Origin: Rhodothermales bacterium
GTDB lineage: Bacteria > Bacteroidota > Rhodothermia > Rhodothermales > UBA10348
NCBI GenBank assembly: GCA_040221055.1
Contig: JAVJVN010000009.1
Coordinates: 282,257-346,256 of the forward strand
Length of the DNA: 64,000 nt
Direction: 5' to 3'
The first letter of the stretch is position 1. The number at the start of each line of letters is the position of its first letter. The position numbers and the translations under genes are program-made. Under the pieces are notes generated by a model that was not told the DNA's origin, did not search any database, and saw only the letters and a list, made by a program, of their open reading frames with translations. This document shows positions 50,935-60,900 of this stretch, in pieces.

Positions 50935-52554
50935 ATGCTGCACGATTTCCTGACCTTCTTCGAGACCATTCCGTCATCGTACCGGTCAATCGTGCTTGTG
51001 TCGGGAATCGTGCTGTTCTGGGCGCTCGAGGGTGTAATCCCGTTGTTTTCGTGGGCCTACAAGCGGTATCGGCACGCTGCGCTGAACCTTGTATTCACGC
51101 TCACCACGCTGGTGGTCAACCTGGGTCTCGCGTTTCTGATCGTCTGGGCGGCCGATTGGACAGGAGAACGCGGATTCGGAGTACTCTATCTGGTGGATTT
51201 GCCGCTCTGGGTCCATGTACTCGGTGGCGTGCTCCTGCTGGATTTGATCGGCGCATGGTTCATCCACTGGCTGGAACACCGGGTTCGGTGGATGTGGAAA
51301 TTCCATCTCATCCATCATACCGATACGCACGTGGACGTCACTACGGCGCTGCGGCATCACCCGGGAGAATCGGTCTTCCGCGCGCTGTTCACCGTGATGG
51401 CCATCCTGGTGGCGGGCGTACCCATTGGCGTTGTGTTCCTGTATCAGACCCTCTCGGCGCTTTTTTCCCAGTTCAACCATGCGAACATCTCCCTTCCGGG
51501 TTGGCTGGAGCGGAGTTTGTCCTTCGTCTTTGTCACGCCGGACATGCACAAGGTGCACCATCACTGGGTTCAGCCCCAGACGGACACGAATTACGGCAAC
51601 ATCTTCTCCCTGTGGGACCGCTGGTTCGGTACCTATGACCCGATGCCGGCGACGGAGGTCCGCTTCGGTATCGATACCCACATGGATCCGGAGGAACACG
51701 ATGACCTGGTCAACCTGATGGGCATTCCGTTCCAGACGTACCGGCCGCCGACAGGCGCCAAGTTTTCCGATCCCGGCCCGTCGCATCCAGGGCCGTCGGA
51801 TTCCGGACCTGTGGCGCTCATTCTGCTGTTCCTGCTCCTGTCCGGTTGCGCGGGCTCGGCGGCGTTGACAAGTGCACCCGTTTCGCGGGAGATCGAGGTG
51901 GACGCTGATGTCGTCGAGTGGTTCGACCATTTCAACGAGATCGCGGATACGCGACTTCGCGTGGGCGTACAACATGATGATGACTACCTCTACCTGGCTG
52001 TCGTCAGCACGCAACGGGCCACCGTACAGCAGATTGCCCGCGAGGGACTGACCATCTGGTTCGACACGACTGCGGGCAAGCAAACCGGGTACGGTTTACG
52101 CTATCCGGTGGGGCCGCCGCCACAGGGAGGTCCTCAAGCTCGCACGGGCCCCGAGCGGGATCCGGGCCTGATCGATCTGTTTTTCGAAGTTGACAAACCC
52201 ATCCGGAGACCGGTGGCATCGGCCCCGGGACTCCAGGCGCACATGGGCTTTGACTTCGGAGCATTCACCATGGAACTGCGGATTCCCAGGCACGATGTCG
52301 GGCCCGACGGATTCCATGTCCATTTGCCGCCCGGATCTACCGTACAGATCGGTTTCGAGACCGTCGGCCAGGACACGGACGGAGACTCGTCGACCGACCG
52401 CGGGACGGGCGGACGCGATATGGACGGCGCCAGGGGCAATACGGGCGGCTTCGGAGCCGTAGGGCGGGACTTCGGCGGACGCGGCGCAGGCGGACCCAGC
52501 CCGCTCTTTACCGGCGCGATCGAGGCCTGGGTCCGGGTCACGCTGCCTGAATAG
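50935..52554 (+). CDS. Sterol desaturase/fatty-acid hydroxylase fused to a lipoprotein-like beta domain
   Basis: A 539-residue frame. Residues 1-255 are a membrane di-iron hydroxylase: HWLEH (111-115), HLIHH (124-128), HHPGE (141-145), NHANI (181-185) and HKVHHH (205-210), with about four membrane helices between. Residues 293-305, VALILLFLLLSGC, form a textbook lipobox, and residues 306-539 resemble a CBM9-like sandwich (ADVVEWFDHFNEIADTRLRV, then YLYLAVVSTQRA). The C-terminal part is Gly-rich (DFGGRGAGGPS). An in-frame GTG at 51811 could start the lipoprotein separately, so this may be two genes with a missing stop, or a real fusion. Substrate unknown. Confidence 0.8.
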   Translation: MLHDFLTFFETIPSSYRSIVLVSGIVLFWALEGVIPLFSWAYKRYRHAALNLVFTLTTLVVNLGLAFLIVWAADWTGERGFGVLYLVDLPLWVHVLGGVLLLDLIGAWFIHWLEHRVRWMWKFHLIHHTDTHVDVTTALRHHPGESVFRALFTVMAILVAGVPIGVVFLYQTLSALFSQFNHANISLPGWLERSLSFVFVTPDMHKVHHHWVQPQTDTNYGNIFSLWDRWFGTYDPMPATEVRFGIDTHMDPEEHDDLVNLMGIPFQTYRPPTGAKFSDPGPSHPGPSDSGPVALILLFLLLSGCAGSAALTSAPVSREIEVDADVVEWFDHFNEIADTRLRVGVQHDDDYLYLAVVSTQRATVQQIAREGLTIWFDTTAGKQTGYGLRYPVGPPPQGGPQARTGPERDPGLIDLFFEVDKPIRRPVASAPGLQAHMGFDFGAFTMELRIPRHDVGPDGFHVHLPPGSTVQIGFETVGQDTDGDSSTDRGTGGRDMDGARGNTGGFGAVGRDFGGRGAGGPSPLFTGAIEAWVRVTLPE

Positions 52555-52562
52555 AGCCGAGC

Positions 52563-54398
52563 CTACCGGATGGTCTGGTTCCGGAAGAACTGGACACCAC
52601 CGGATGCTCCGCCGACGAACAGGTCCATGTCCCCGTCGCCATCTATATCCGCCCATTCCGGCGCGGACAACGCTTGGACGGGAATGTCCAGTGCTCCGAA
52701 CAGTTCGAAGTCCGGCGCTTGGGGCGTGCCATTGTTCACGAACAACTGCAATCCGTCCAGTTCGGTGCCGATGACCATATCCATGTCACCGTCGCCATCC
52801 AGATCCACGAATGACGGGAAAGCCCGACGTCCCATCTTGATGCCCAACCACTCATCGGAGACCAATTCGAATACGGCCTCTTCGGGCGTGCCGATGTTCT
52901 GCCAGTAATTCAGGTTACCGGAGGCTTCCCCTGAGACCAGGTCCAGGTCCCCGTCTCCATCCAGGTCAACCAGCGCCGGCGTGGTGTTCTGGCCCCGCGT
53001 AAGCGTTACCCATACCGGATCCACTTCCGTGAACGATGGCATGGACGGGCTGCCTTCGTTCCGCCAGTAGGCCATCTCACGGTTCCACTTGCCGATCAGG
53101 TAGTCCAGGTCGCCATCGGCATCCAGGTCCGCAATGGCCGGGTTTTGATGGTAGGTTTCTATGTAGTCCTGGGCTTCGCGGAAGACGAATTCAGGGGCCG
53201 TGGAGGTGCCGGTGTTCTCGTAATAGAACAGGAGCGACGTGCGCTGGTTGGTCGGTTCGATCTTGTTGCCGACCAGCATGTCCAGATCCCCGTCGCCGTC
53301 CAGGTCCGCCAATTTGACAATGCTCTCGCTTCCCACGTCCAGGTCCCGGATGGCCCGGGCCGTACGTACCTCGAATTTCTCAGGTCCCGTCTGCTCGAAA
53401 TAATAGAAATTCTCCCGGGTGGTCGCGTTCGAATTGAACGCACCGCCCAGAACCCCCATGAACAGATCCAGATCGCCATCCCCGTCGATATCGACCAGGA
53501 CCGGCGCATTGTATCCGGAAGTGGCTACCGGGTTGTCCAAGGGGAAATTCTGCGGCTCACCGCGGAATGACGGCGCACCACAGGAACCTTGATTCCGGAT
53601 GAGCAGCAGGCCGGCTTCGAAGAAATCGCCCCACAGCAGGTCCTCGTCCCCGTCCCCGTCCAGATCCCCGAACGTCATGGTGTTGGCTCCATGGAGCGTT
53701 GCGTTCTCGCCCACGATCTCGATGTCCTCCCACCGGTCAATGACCATGCGGAAGCGCGGAATCAGGTCGTCATCCATGCCCACGGATTCGTACCGGGTGA
53801 TGGTCCCGGTAACGCGCCCGATGAAAAGGTCCAGATGCCCGTCGCAATCGATGTCGGTGAGGTGGGGAATATTCTGCCGGTCCGCGAAAATGGGTGTCCC
53901 GTCGGCATCCTTCAGCGAATCTTCCGCGACCACGAAGCGGGCCTCTTCCGGGGTGCCTTCGTTCCGCCAGTACTTGACATAGCTGTAGCGGGACTCGGAC
54001 ATGATGTCCATGTCGCCATCCCTGTCCACGTCCAGCATTCGATACCACTCTCCGACGTCCAAGCCGGCATACTCGTCGGTCCGCCAGGTGAACTCGGGCG
54101 ATGTCGCCGATCCCGTATTTTCAAAATGGATGACGCTACCGGCTTCTTCCTGAACGAACAGGTCCTGATCCCCGTCCCCGTCAATATCCGCGAATTGGGC
54201 CCGCGGAACGTTGAACCCACCGCGGAAGGGCATGCTGAGCGGTGCCCCTTCCTCTCCCCGGACCTCGAACGGCGAAACTTCCTGGAGGAAACGGGGCGGG
54301 AAGACAGAAGCGTCGTCCTGGATGGTAAGGGAATCGGTCGAACGGCAGCCGGCGAGCAATACCACGCCCCCGGCAACCAACCATGTCAATCGTCTCAT
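52563..54398 (-). CDS. FG-GAP/VCBS-repeat surface lipoprotein
   Basis: A 611-residue exported protein. The start MRRLTWLVAGGVVLLAGC has a lipobox Cys. The body is a series of FG-GAP-like calcium-binding repeats, each with D-DGDGD (FADIDGDGDQDLFVQ, LDVDRDGDMDIM, FVDLDGDGDMDMVIG) separated by about 45-60 residues, as in seven-bladed propellers. It probably sits on the cell surface and binds polysaccharide or protein. An alternative Met five codons upstream (54413) overlaps the end of the YVTN gene. The two genes are adjacent on the same strand and may be co-expressed. Confidence 0.88.
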   Translation of the reverse strand: MRRLTWLVAGGVVLLAGCRSTDSLTIQDDASVFPPRFLQEVSPFEVRGEEGAPLSMPFRGGFNVPRAQFADIDGDGDQDLFVQEEAGSVIHFENTGSATSPEFTWRTDEYAGLDVGEWYRMLDVDRDGDMDIMSESRYSYVKYWRNEGTPEEARFVVAEDSLKDADGTPIFADRQNIPHLTDIDCDGHLDLFIGRVTGTITRYESVGMDDDLIPRFRMVIDRWEDIEIVGENATLHGANTMTFGDLDGDGDEDLLWGDFFEAGLLLIRNQGSCGAPSFRGEPQNFPLDNPVATSGYNAPVLVDIDGDGDLDLFMGVLGGAFNSNATTRENFYYFEQTGPEKFEVRTARAIRDLDVGSESIVKLADLDGDGDLDMLVGNKIEPTNQRTSLLFYYENTGTSTAPEFVFREAQDYIETYHQNPAIADLDADGDLDYLIGKWNREMAYWRNEGSPSMPSFTEVDPVWVTLTRGQNTTPALVDLDGDGDLDLVSGEASGNLNYWQNIGTPEEAVFELVSDEWLGIKMGRRAFPSFVDLDGDGDMDMVIGTELDGLQLFVNNGTPQAPDFELFGALDIPVQALSAPEWADIDGDGDMDLFVGGASGGVQFFRNQTIR

Positions 54399-54402
54399 TG
54401 AA

Positions 54403-55485
54403 TCAGCGTGCATTGATGCCTGTGGCGTAATTCCCGACCTCGATGACCTTCACCACCTCGAACGTTTCCAGGTCGATGACCGTGACCGTACCCGGGTATT
54501 CATCCGGGTTCGTCGTTGAAGGCCGGCTGTGGTCCAGGTTATTGTTGCTTACGAAGATGTACCGACCGGCAGGGTCCATGGCCACGGCATGCGGCTCATT
54601 GAAGCCTTCGCCGTCGACGGTGCGGGTGACCTCACGGGCCTCCACGTCGATTTCAATGACCGAGTTCGTCTTCTTGCGCGCAACATAGGCATATTTCCCG
54701 TCCTTGGAGAAGACCGAGTGCCACGGATCTTCACCCACATCGAACTGCTCTGCAATCGGCAACTCAAAGGCACCGTCCTCGTCCGTGTTGAAGAAGAACA
54801 TGCGGCCGGACATCTGACCGGGGCTGAGCAGGGTCCCGTCGACCGGCGAAATGGACATGTCCATGAACATGTGGTTGTGCATCTGACCGCCGTCGATGTC
54901 CGTGAACGCCAGATCGCCGGAGGCCATGTCGATGGTGACCAGACGATCTTCATCCATGGAGGCCACGAAGACGTGGCCCCCGTCCGGAGAGACCGCAAGC
55001 GCATGCGGGCGGGGAACGAACACATCCAGTTCCTCGATCTCCATGGTGTCCCGGTCAATCATTCCGATCCGACGCGGTGGGTTGACCGCGCCCATGGACC
55101 GTCCCACGTACAACTTGTCACTCGAGGCGTCCAACTTGACCAATCCGGCCACTTCGAATTCAGCCTGTCCAACGAGTTCATTGTCCCGCGTAAACTTGAG
55201 GACCCGATTGGCCCCGATGACCGACACGTACCAAAATGACCCGTCGGGCTCGACGGCCACATCGTGCGGCTTGGAGTTGACATCGAACCCGAAGGGACCC
55301 AGATCCACGGTCGTCTCCACTTCGAGCGTGCGGGCGTTGATAACGGTGACCGAGCCACTGCCCTGATTCGTGACGTACACGAAATCATCTTGACTACTCG
55401 TTGCGCGGGTGGCATCGGTTTGGGCGCATGCCGGCAGGACAATGAGGGCTGCCAGAAGAATGGCCACAGGGGAAAGGAATCTCAT
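54403..55485 (-). CDS. YVTN-type beta-propeller lipoprotein
   Basis: A 360-residue secreted protein. The start MRFLSPVAILLAALIVLPAC has a lipobox. The rest is a propeller of about 40-residue blades with the YVTN motif (DDFVYVTNQGSGSVTVIN, HDVAVEPDGSFWYVSV, HALAVSPDGGHVFVAS, GKYAYVARKKTNSVIEID, GRYIFVSNNN). Such proteins often bind partners or cofactors, sometimes linked to quinoprotein-type substrates; nothing here shows which. It stops 4 bases before the FG-GAP gene's ATG on the same strand, so an operon is likely. Confidence 0.88.
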   Translation of the reverse strand: MRFLSPVAILLAALIVLPACAQTDATRATSSQDDFVYVTNQGSGSVTVINARTLEVETTVDLGPFGFDVNSKPHDVAVEPDGSFWYVSVIGANRVLKFTRDNELVGQAEFEVAGLVKLDASSDKLYVGRSMGAVNPPRRIGMIDRDTMEIEELDVFVPRPHALAVSPDGGHVFVASMDEDRLVTIDMASGDLAFTDIDGGQMHNHMFMDMSISPVDGTLLSPGQMSGRMFFFNTDEDGAFELPIAEQFDVGEDPWHSVFSKDGKYAYVARKKTNSVIEIDVEAREVTRTVDGEGFNEPHAVAMDPAGRYIFVSNNNLDHSRPSTTNPDEYPGTVTVIDLETFEVVKVIEVGNYATGINAR

Positions 55486-55623
55486 GGTACTCAGGACGTC
55501 ATGTGGTGTGAAAACGTGCATCCTCTCACGTCAGGCCGATCAATTCGTTCCAGTGTGAACCTTGGATCAACACGTGTCCCATCCCCCGCTTGCATCCTAT
55601 CTTCGAACAAAACGGAGAACCAC

Positions 55624-56592
55624 ATGATTTTGATTACAGGTGCCAACGGCCAGATCGGCGTCGATCTCATGGATGCCCTGGCCGAACAGCATGGCACAGA
55701 CGCCCTCCTGGCCACCGATGTCCGTCCACCGCTGGCCGATCCCCCTCCGGTCCCGTTCGCCGTGCTGGACGTAACGGACCAGTCCGCCGTGGACCGGATC
55801 CTCGATGCGCACGACATCACGTCCATTGTCCACCTGGCGGGCATCCTGTCCGCGACGGGTCAGCAGTATCCGGACCTGTGCTGGGCCGTGAATGTCACCG
55901 GCCTGAGGAACATGCTCAATGCGGCACGCAGCCGCGACCTTCCCCTTTTCTGGCCCTCCTCCATCGCCTCGTTCGGCACCACGACACCGCGGGAACGGAC
56001 CCCGCAACACACCATCACCGAGCCGGACACCATGTATGGCGTCACCAAGGTGACCGGAGAACTGCTGTCCCAATTCTATGCCACGTACTACAATGTGGAT
56101 GTCCGCAGCGTGCGGTTTCCCGGCGTGGTCAGCCACGCGGCCCCTCCCGGTGGCGGCACGACCGACTGGGCCGTGGCCATGTTCTTCGATGCCATCTCGC
56201 AGGGCGCCTACCGGTGCTTTGTGGGCCCGGAAACCCGCATGCCCATGATGTACATGCCGGACGCCGTCAAGTCCGTCCTGGACCTGATTTCGGCCGACTC
56301 CGCGAGCCTGACGGTGCGCACGAGCTACAACATCGCCGCCATCAGCTTCACCCCCGCCGAATTGGCGGATGCCATCCGGCAATGGCTGCCCGATTTCACG
56401 TGCACGTACGAACCGGACTACCGGCAGCAGATTGCCGATTCATGGCCGACCTCCATCGATGACTCCGAGGCTCGCCGAGACTGGAACTGGCAACCCGAAT
56501 ACGACCTTTCGGCCATGACCCACGACATGCTCGTGAACGTCGCGCGGCGCCTGGGTCATCGAACCCTCGAAAAGCGACTGCTGGGCGCTTAA
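55624..56592 (+). CDS. L-threonine 3-dehydrogenase (SDR-type epimerase fold)
   Basis: A 322-residue NAD-dependent enzyme. [18 protein letters not shown] is the Rossmann loop, [18 protein letters not shown] the second strand, [13 protein letters not shown] and [13 protein letters not shown] give the Ser-Tyr-Lys triad, and [17 protein letters not shown] is the substrate loop typical of short-chain-type threonine dehydrogenases. It converts threonine to 2-amino-3-ketobutyrate. GGAGA precedes the ATG. The Kbl-like gene follows 58 bases later, and together they give glycine and acetyl-CoA. Confidence 0.92.
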   Translation: MILITGANGQIGVDLMDALAEQHGTDALLATDVRPPLADPPPVPFAVLDVTDQSAVDRILDAHDITSIVHLAGILSATGQQYPDLCWAVNVTGLRNMLNAARSRDLPLFWPSSIASFGTTTPRERTPQHTITEPDTMYGVTKVTGELLSQFYATYYNVDVRSVRFPGVVSHAAPPGGGTTDWAVAMFFDAISQGAYRCFVGPETRMPMMYMPDAVKSVLDLISADSASLTVRTSYNIAAISFTPAELADAIRQWLPDFTCTYEPDYRQQIADSWPTSIDDSEARRDWNWQPEYDLSAMTHDMLVNVARRLGHRTLEKRLLGA

Positions 56593-56650
56593 TTTCCCTC
56601 CAGCCTTTTCCGACTTCTTTCACCGAGCCCGCAACCAGCCCCCGTCCATC

Positions 56651-57841
56651 ATGTTCGACTCTGCCCGACCCCAGATCCAGGCCATCCTCGATGACATCCG
56701 TGCTTCCGGTCTGTACAAGGAAGAGCGCGTCATCACGTCCCAGCAGGCCGCGGAAATCCACGTGTCCACGGGTGAGGATGTACTCAACTTCTGCGCCAAC
56801 AATTACCTCGGCCTGGCCAACCACCCTGCCCTGATAGCAGCCGCGAAAGAAGGGCTGGACCACTATGGGTTCGGACTGTCGTCCGTCCGCTTCATCTGCG
56901 GCACGCAGGATGTCCACAAGGACCTGGAGCGCAGGATCGCTGAATTCCATGGTACGGAGGATACGATCCTCTACGCGGCCTGCTTCGATGCCAACGGCGG
57001 CGTCTTCGAGCCGCTCCTGGATGCCGAATGCGCCGTCATTTCGGATGCGCTCAACCATGCCTCCATCATTGACGGCGTCCGGTTGTGCAAGGCGGCACGG
57101 TATCGCTACGCGCACGGCGACATGGCCGACCTGGAACGGTGCCTGAAGGAAAGCGAGGGAGCCAAACGCCGGATTATTGTGACCGACGGCGTATTCAGCA
57201 TGGACGGTGCCGTGGCCAAGCTGGACGAGATCTGCGACCTGGCAGACCGGTACGGTGCCATGGTGATGGTCGACGAGTGCCATGCCACCGGTTTCTTCGG
57301 ACCTACCGGCCGGGGTGCGATCGAGCACTGCGGCGTCATGGGCCGTGTGGACATCATTACCAGTACGCTTGGAAAGGCACTCGGTGGTGCCATGGGCGGA
57401 TTCACGACGGGGCGCAAGGAGATCGTGGAGCTGCTCCGGCAGCATTCGCGTCCCTACCTGTTTTCCAACTCCCTTGCTCCGGTCATTGCCCACACCAGCA
57501 TCAAGGTGCTGGACATGCTGACGGAAACCACCCAGTTGCGAGACCGGCTGGAAGCCAACACGGCCCGGTTCCGCTCCGCCATGACGGACGCAGGGTTCGA
57601 CATCAAGCCGGGCGTCCACCCCATCGTGCCCATCATGCTGTATGATGCGCGCCTGGCCCAGGACATGGCCAGCGAATTGCTGCAGGAAGGCATTTACGTC
57701 ATCGGATTCAGCTATCCGGTCGTGCCCAAGGGCCAGGCGCGTATCCGCGTCCAGATTTCGGCAGCCCATTCGGATGCCCACCTGGACCAATGCGTGGCCG
57801 CATTCGTCAAGATCGGTCGCAAGCACGGCGTGATATCCTGA
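56651..57841 (+). CDS. kbl: Glycine C-acetyltransferase (2-amino-3-ketobutyrate CoA ligase)
   Basis: A 396-residue PLP enzyme of the alpha-oxoamine synthase family, cleaving 2-amino-3-ketobutyrate with CoA to glycine and acetyl-CoA. [19 protein letters not shown] begins the fold; [20 protein letters not shown] and [15 protein letters not shown] are typical; [16 protein letters not shown] binds [17 protein letters not shown] carries the PLP lysine. Length is normal. Its pairing with the dehydrogenase gene matches the known tdh-kbl pathway. A strong terminator lies 43 bases after the stop. Confidence 0.95.
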   Translation: MFDSARPQIQAILDDIRASGLYKEERVITSQQAAEIHVSTGEDVLNFCANNYLGLANHPALIAAAKEGLDHYGFGLSSVRFICGTQDVHKDLERRIAEFHGTEDTILYAACFDANGGVFEPLLDAECAVISDALNHASIIDGVRLCKAARYRYAHGDMADLERCLKESEGAKRRIIVTDGVFSMDGAVAKLDEICDLADRYGAMVMVDECHATGFFGPTGRGAIEHCGVMGRVDIITSTLGKALGGAMGGFTTGRKEIVELLRQHSRPYLFSNSLAPVIAHTSIKVLDMLTETTQLRDRLEANTARFRSAMTDAGFDIKPGVHPIVPIMLYDARLAQDMASELLQEGIYVIGFSYPVVPKGQARIRVQISAAHSDAHLDQCVAAFVKIGRKHGVIS

Positions 57842-57884
57842 GCGCCTGACGGCCGTTTCATGACGACTGCAGCCCATGAAAAGT

Positions 57885-57925
57885 AAAGGGGCGGGGCGCT
57901 TTCAGCGCCCCGCCCCTTCTTCTTT
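57885..57925. terminator. Strong bidirectional terminator
   Basis: AAAGGGGCGGGGCGCT and AGCGCCCCGCCCCTT form a long GC-rich hairpin with a two-base TC loop and T-rich sequence on the plus side and A-rich on the other. It separates kbl from the convergent giant gene. Confidence 0.88.
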
Positions 57926-57959
57926 CAGTAAGAATCTGCTCTGCAAGCAGGTCCTTCGG

Positions 57960-60900
57960 TTACTTCATCAGGACCAGCGTACGGGTCTGGTTGAAGGATC
58001 CCGCATCCATCCGGTACAGATACATGCCGCTCGGCATGGCGCGTCCGGCTGCATCCCTCGAATCCCACTGGACCGAGTACTGACCGGGGGCCATCTGTCC
58101 GCTGACCAGCGTGCGTACCTGCTGGCCCAGCATGTTGTAGATCGTGATGTTCACGTTCGCGGCTTCAGCCACGTTGAACTGGATGGTCGTCGTCGGATTG
58201 AACGGGTTCGGATAGTTCTGGCCGAGCATGAACGCATCGGGCAGCACTTCCTGTGCCGGTTCATCCAGATCGGACTTCGGATCGTCCACACCATCAACGT
58301 CTCCGTCGACCGCCGTTTCATCGTCGGTCGGCTTCGCGTTTCCGTTGTCAATCACATCATCGGGCTCTTCGATTCCGGTGCTCATGGCGGACGCCGAGAA
58401 CACACCCACGTCGGAGAACGCGGAGATGACCCCGTTGCCGCTGGAGCGGACCTGCCAGAAGTACATGCCTGGCTCGAGGCCATCCGGACGATAGTACGCG
58501 TTGGCCACACCCTCGAACACCGTCGGATTCGACATGTCCGGGGACGTGCTCAGGTACAGATCGTACGTCACCCCTTCACCGGCTGCAACGGGCAGGATCC
58601 AGCTGATGGTCGGCGACAGCGTACCAACGCGAACACCACCCACCGGGCTGCCCACGCGCGGCTGCACAGCGACGGCACCGGCATCGACGACAAAGCTTTC
58701 TGCTGCCGAGTAGGTCCCGAATGTGGCTCCACCGTCATTGGAGACGGCCACGCGCCACCAGTACGTATGACCCGGAATCAGATCGTTGACGGCCAGGAAC
58801 TGGTCTGTCGTGACCTGGGTCTGCGTGACCGTACCGATATTGATGAAGTTCTGTGTGTAGCTCCACTGGACGCGATAGGCGTTCGGACCCAGCGTGGACC
58901 CGTTCACATACCAGTTGAACACGGCCTGGTCATCGGACAGGATGAGTCCACCGACCGGGTACGTCAGAACAGCGTTCAGCGTGCTCAAAAGACCCGTGAC
59001 CGTGAAGGAGCCCTGGGACTGCGGATTCGTCCAATCTGATTGTCCACCACCCGTGTAGTTGGCACGGACGCGCCAATGGACGACATCACCGTACGACAGC
59101 CCCGTGATGGTGTACTGGGTGTTGGTCAATCCCGTGACCGTGGTGCAGTTTGTGGTGAAACCGGAATCGTCACAGTACTGGACATCGTACGTGGACACAC
59201 CCAGGGCCGGGCCGTTCAGGTACCAGGTCAGCGGCTGGGTCAGGGAGTAGGTCGTCGGATTGCCGATCGGCCAGCTGGCAACCGGGAACGCATCGTCCTC
59301 ACCACCCACGACATGGAAGGTCTCCACGACGGAGTCCAGATCGGGCGTGATGCCATTGGACGACGTCACGCACCAGGCGTAGTCGCTGCCCGGCAGCAAG
59401 CCCGTTACCTGGGTCTGCGTGACCGAAACGGTCGGCAGCGACACCGCACCCGGGGCCACCTTCAGGGCTGCACAGCTCGCTGGAACCGCGCCACCCGTGT
59501 AGTCCAGGTACCACACCGTATAGTCCAGACCACCGAACTTGGTGCCCGTGAACCAGTGCAGCGTCGGCGCCGTGGTATAGATTTCCAGGCCATCCACAGG
59601 ATAGCTCGGGGTCACCGCGACGTTCGTTCCCACACCCTGCGTGGTAAACTCTTCGTAACCGGACCATGCGGACTGCTGTGCGCCAAGGTTGCTCCGGACG
59701 CGCCATACATACGTCACACCGGGATCGAGTCCCCCGCAGAACGTATCGGTATCGAACTGGAGTCCCGTCAGACCGGTGGTCGAACAGACCGTTGGACCGG
59801 TCGGAACCGGAACGGCCGGCGTGCTCGTGCCATCCGCCAGATAGACTTCGACGTCGAAGGTCAGGTTGTTGAACGGACCACCGGTGTACCAGGACAGCAC
59901 CGGATCGTTCACGTATACGATGTGACCGTCAACCGGATAGCTCTGGATGGGCACAACGGCGCGTACCACCGTCTGGAACTCGGCGAGTTCAGACAGACCG
60001 ACCATGCGATCCGTCTCATCCAGGTCATGGATTTCCTGCGGCACCCAACCGGTGGGAGGCACCGGCCACATGGTCGCTACACGCCACGTGTAGGTCGAGC
60101 CATACAGAATGGGGGTCGGAAGGTTGTTCGAGGAGAACATGGTCACCTCGGTGAAACCATCGGCGGCATTGGTGTTGTCATCGTTCTCGATGTCCCCACC
60201 CATGATGGCCGGCGTGGCTCCATCGAACGACAGCTTGTCGTTCAGGTCCAGGTCCATGCGCCAGTACAGATCGTGTGACGTGGCGTGGGCCACATCCCAA
60301 GAGAAGTTGAAGATGTCCGTGTTGTGGAGCGTCAAACCATCGGCCGGATAGTTCAGCGTCGGCTGCAGCTCGTCGATCGTACGGAACGTGGCCGTCTGGC
60401 AGAACACGGCGCCGGACAACATGTCGGCCGTCAGTCCCCAGTAATACTGGGTATCGTTCAGGAGCACAATGCCCGCATCCCGATCGGCATCCGTGATGAA
60501 GTGGTCTTCATTCAGTCCCGTGGCAATAAGGGGTGTTACACCGTCTTCCTTGAGCGTCGTCGTGAAGACGGGTGCCGACAGGTCACTGTTCAGCGACACT
60601 TCAAGAAGCAGCGTGGTCAGCGACGACGGGTGCGGTCCGGCCGGCCAGTTCTCGATGTCCCAGTTGAAGTACGGCTCGATCGAGATTCCCGTTTCCGTGT
60701 TCAGCGGATACATCCAGTCACCCTCGTAGGTGCTGCCGAGGTAGGCATTCGGATCGGAGAAGCGCAGGTCCACGATCTCCATGCCGGTGTAGGTCACGTC
60801 CTGCTCACCGGAGTCGAAGGAGTAGACCCCATCGGTATTGTTCGTTTCGACGAGGGTGACCTTGTCTCCCAGGCCGAGCGAGCCGGTATTCAACGTGAAC

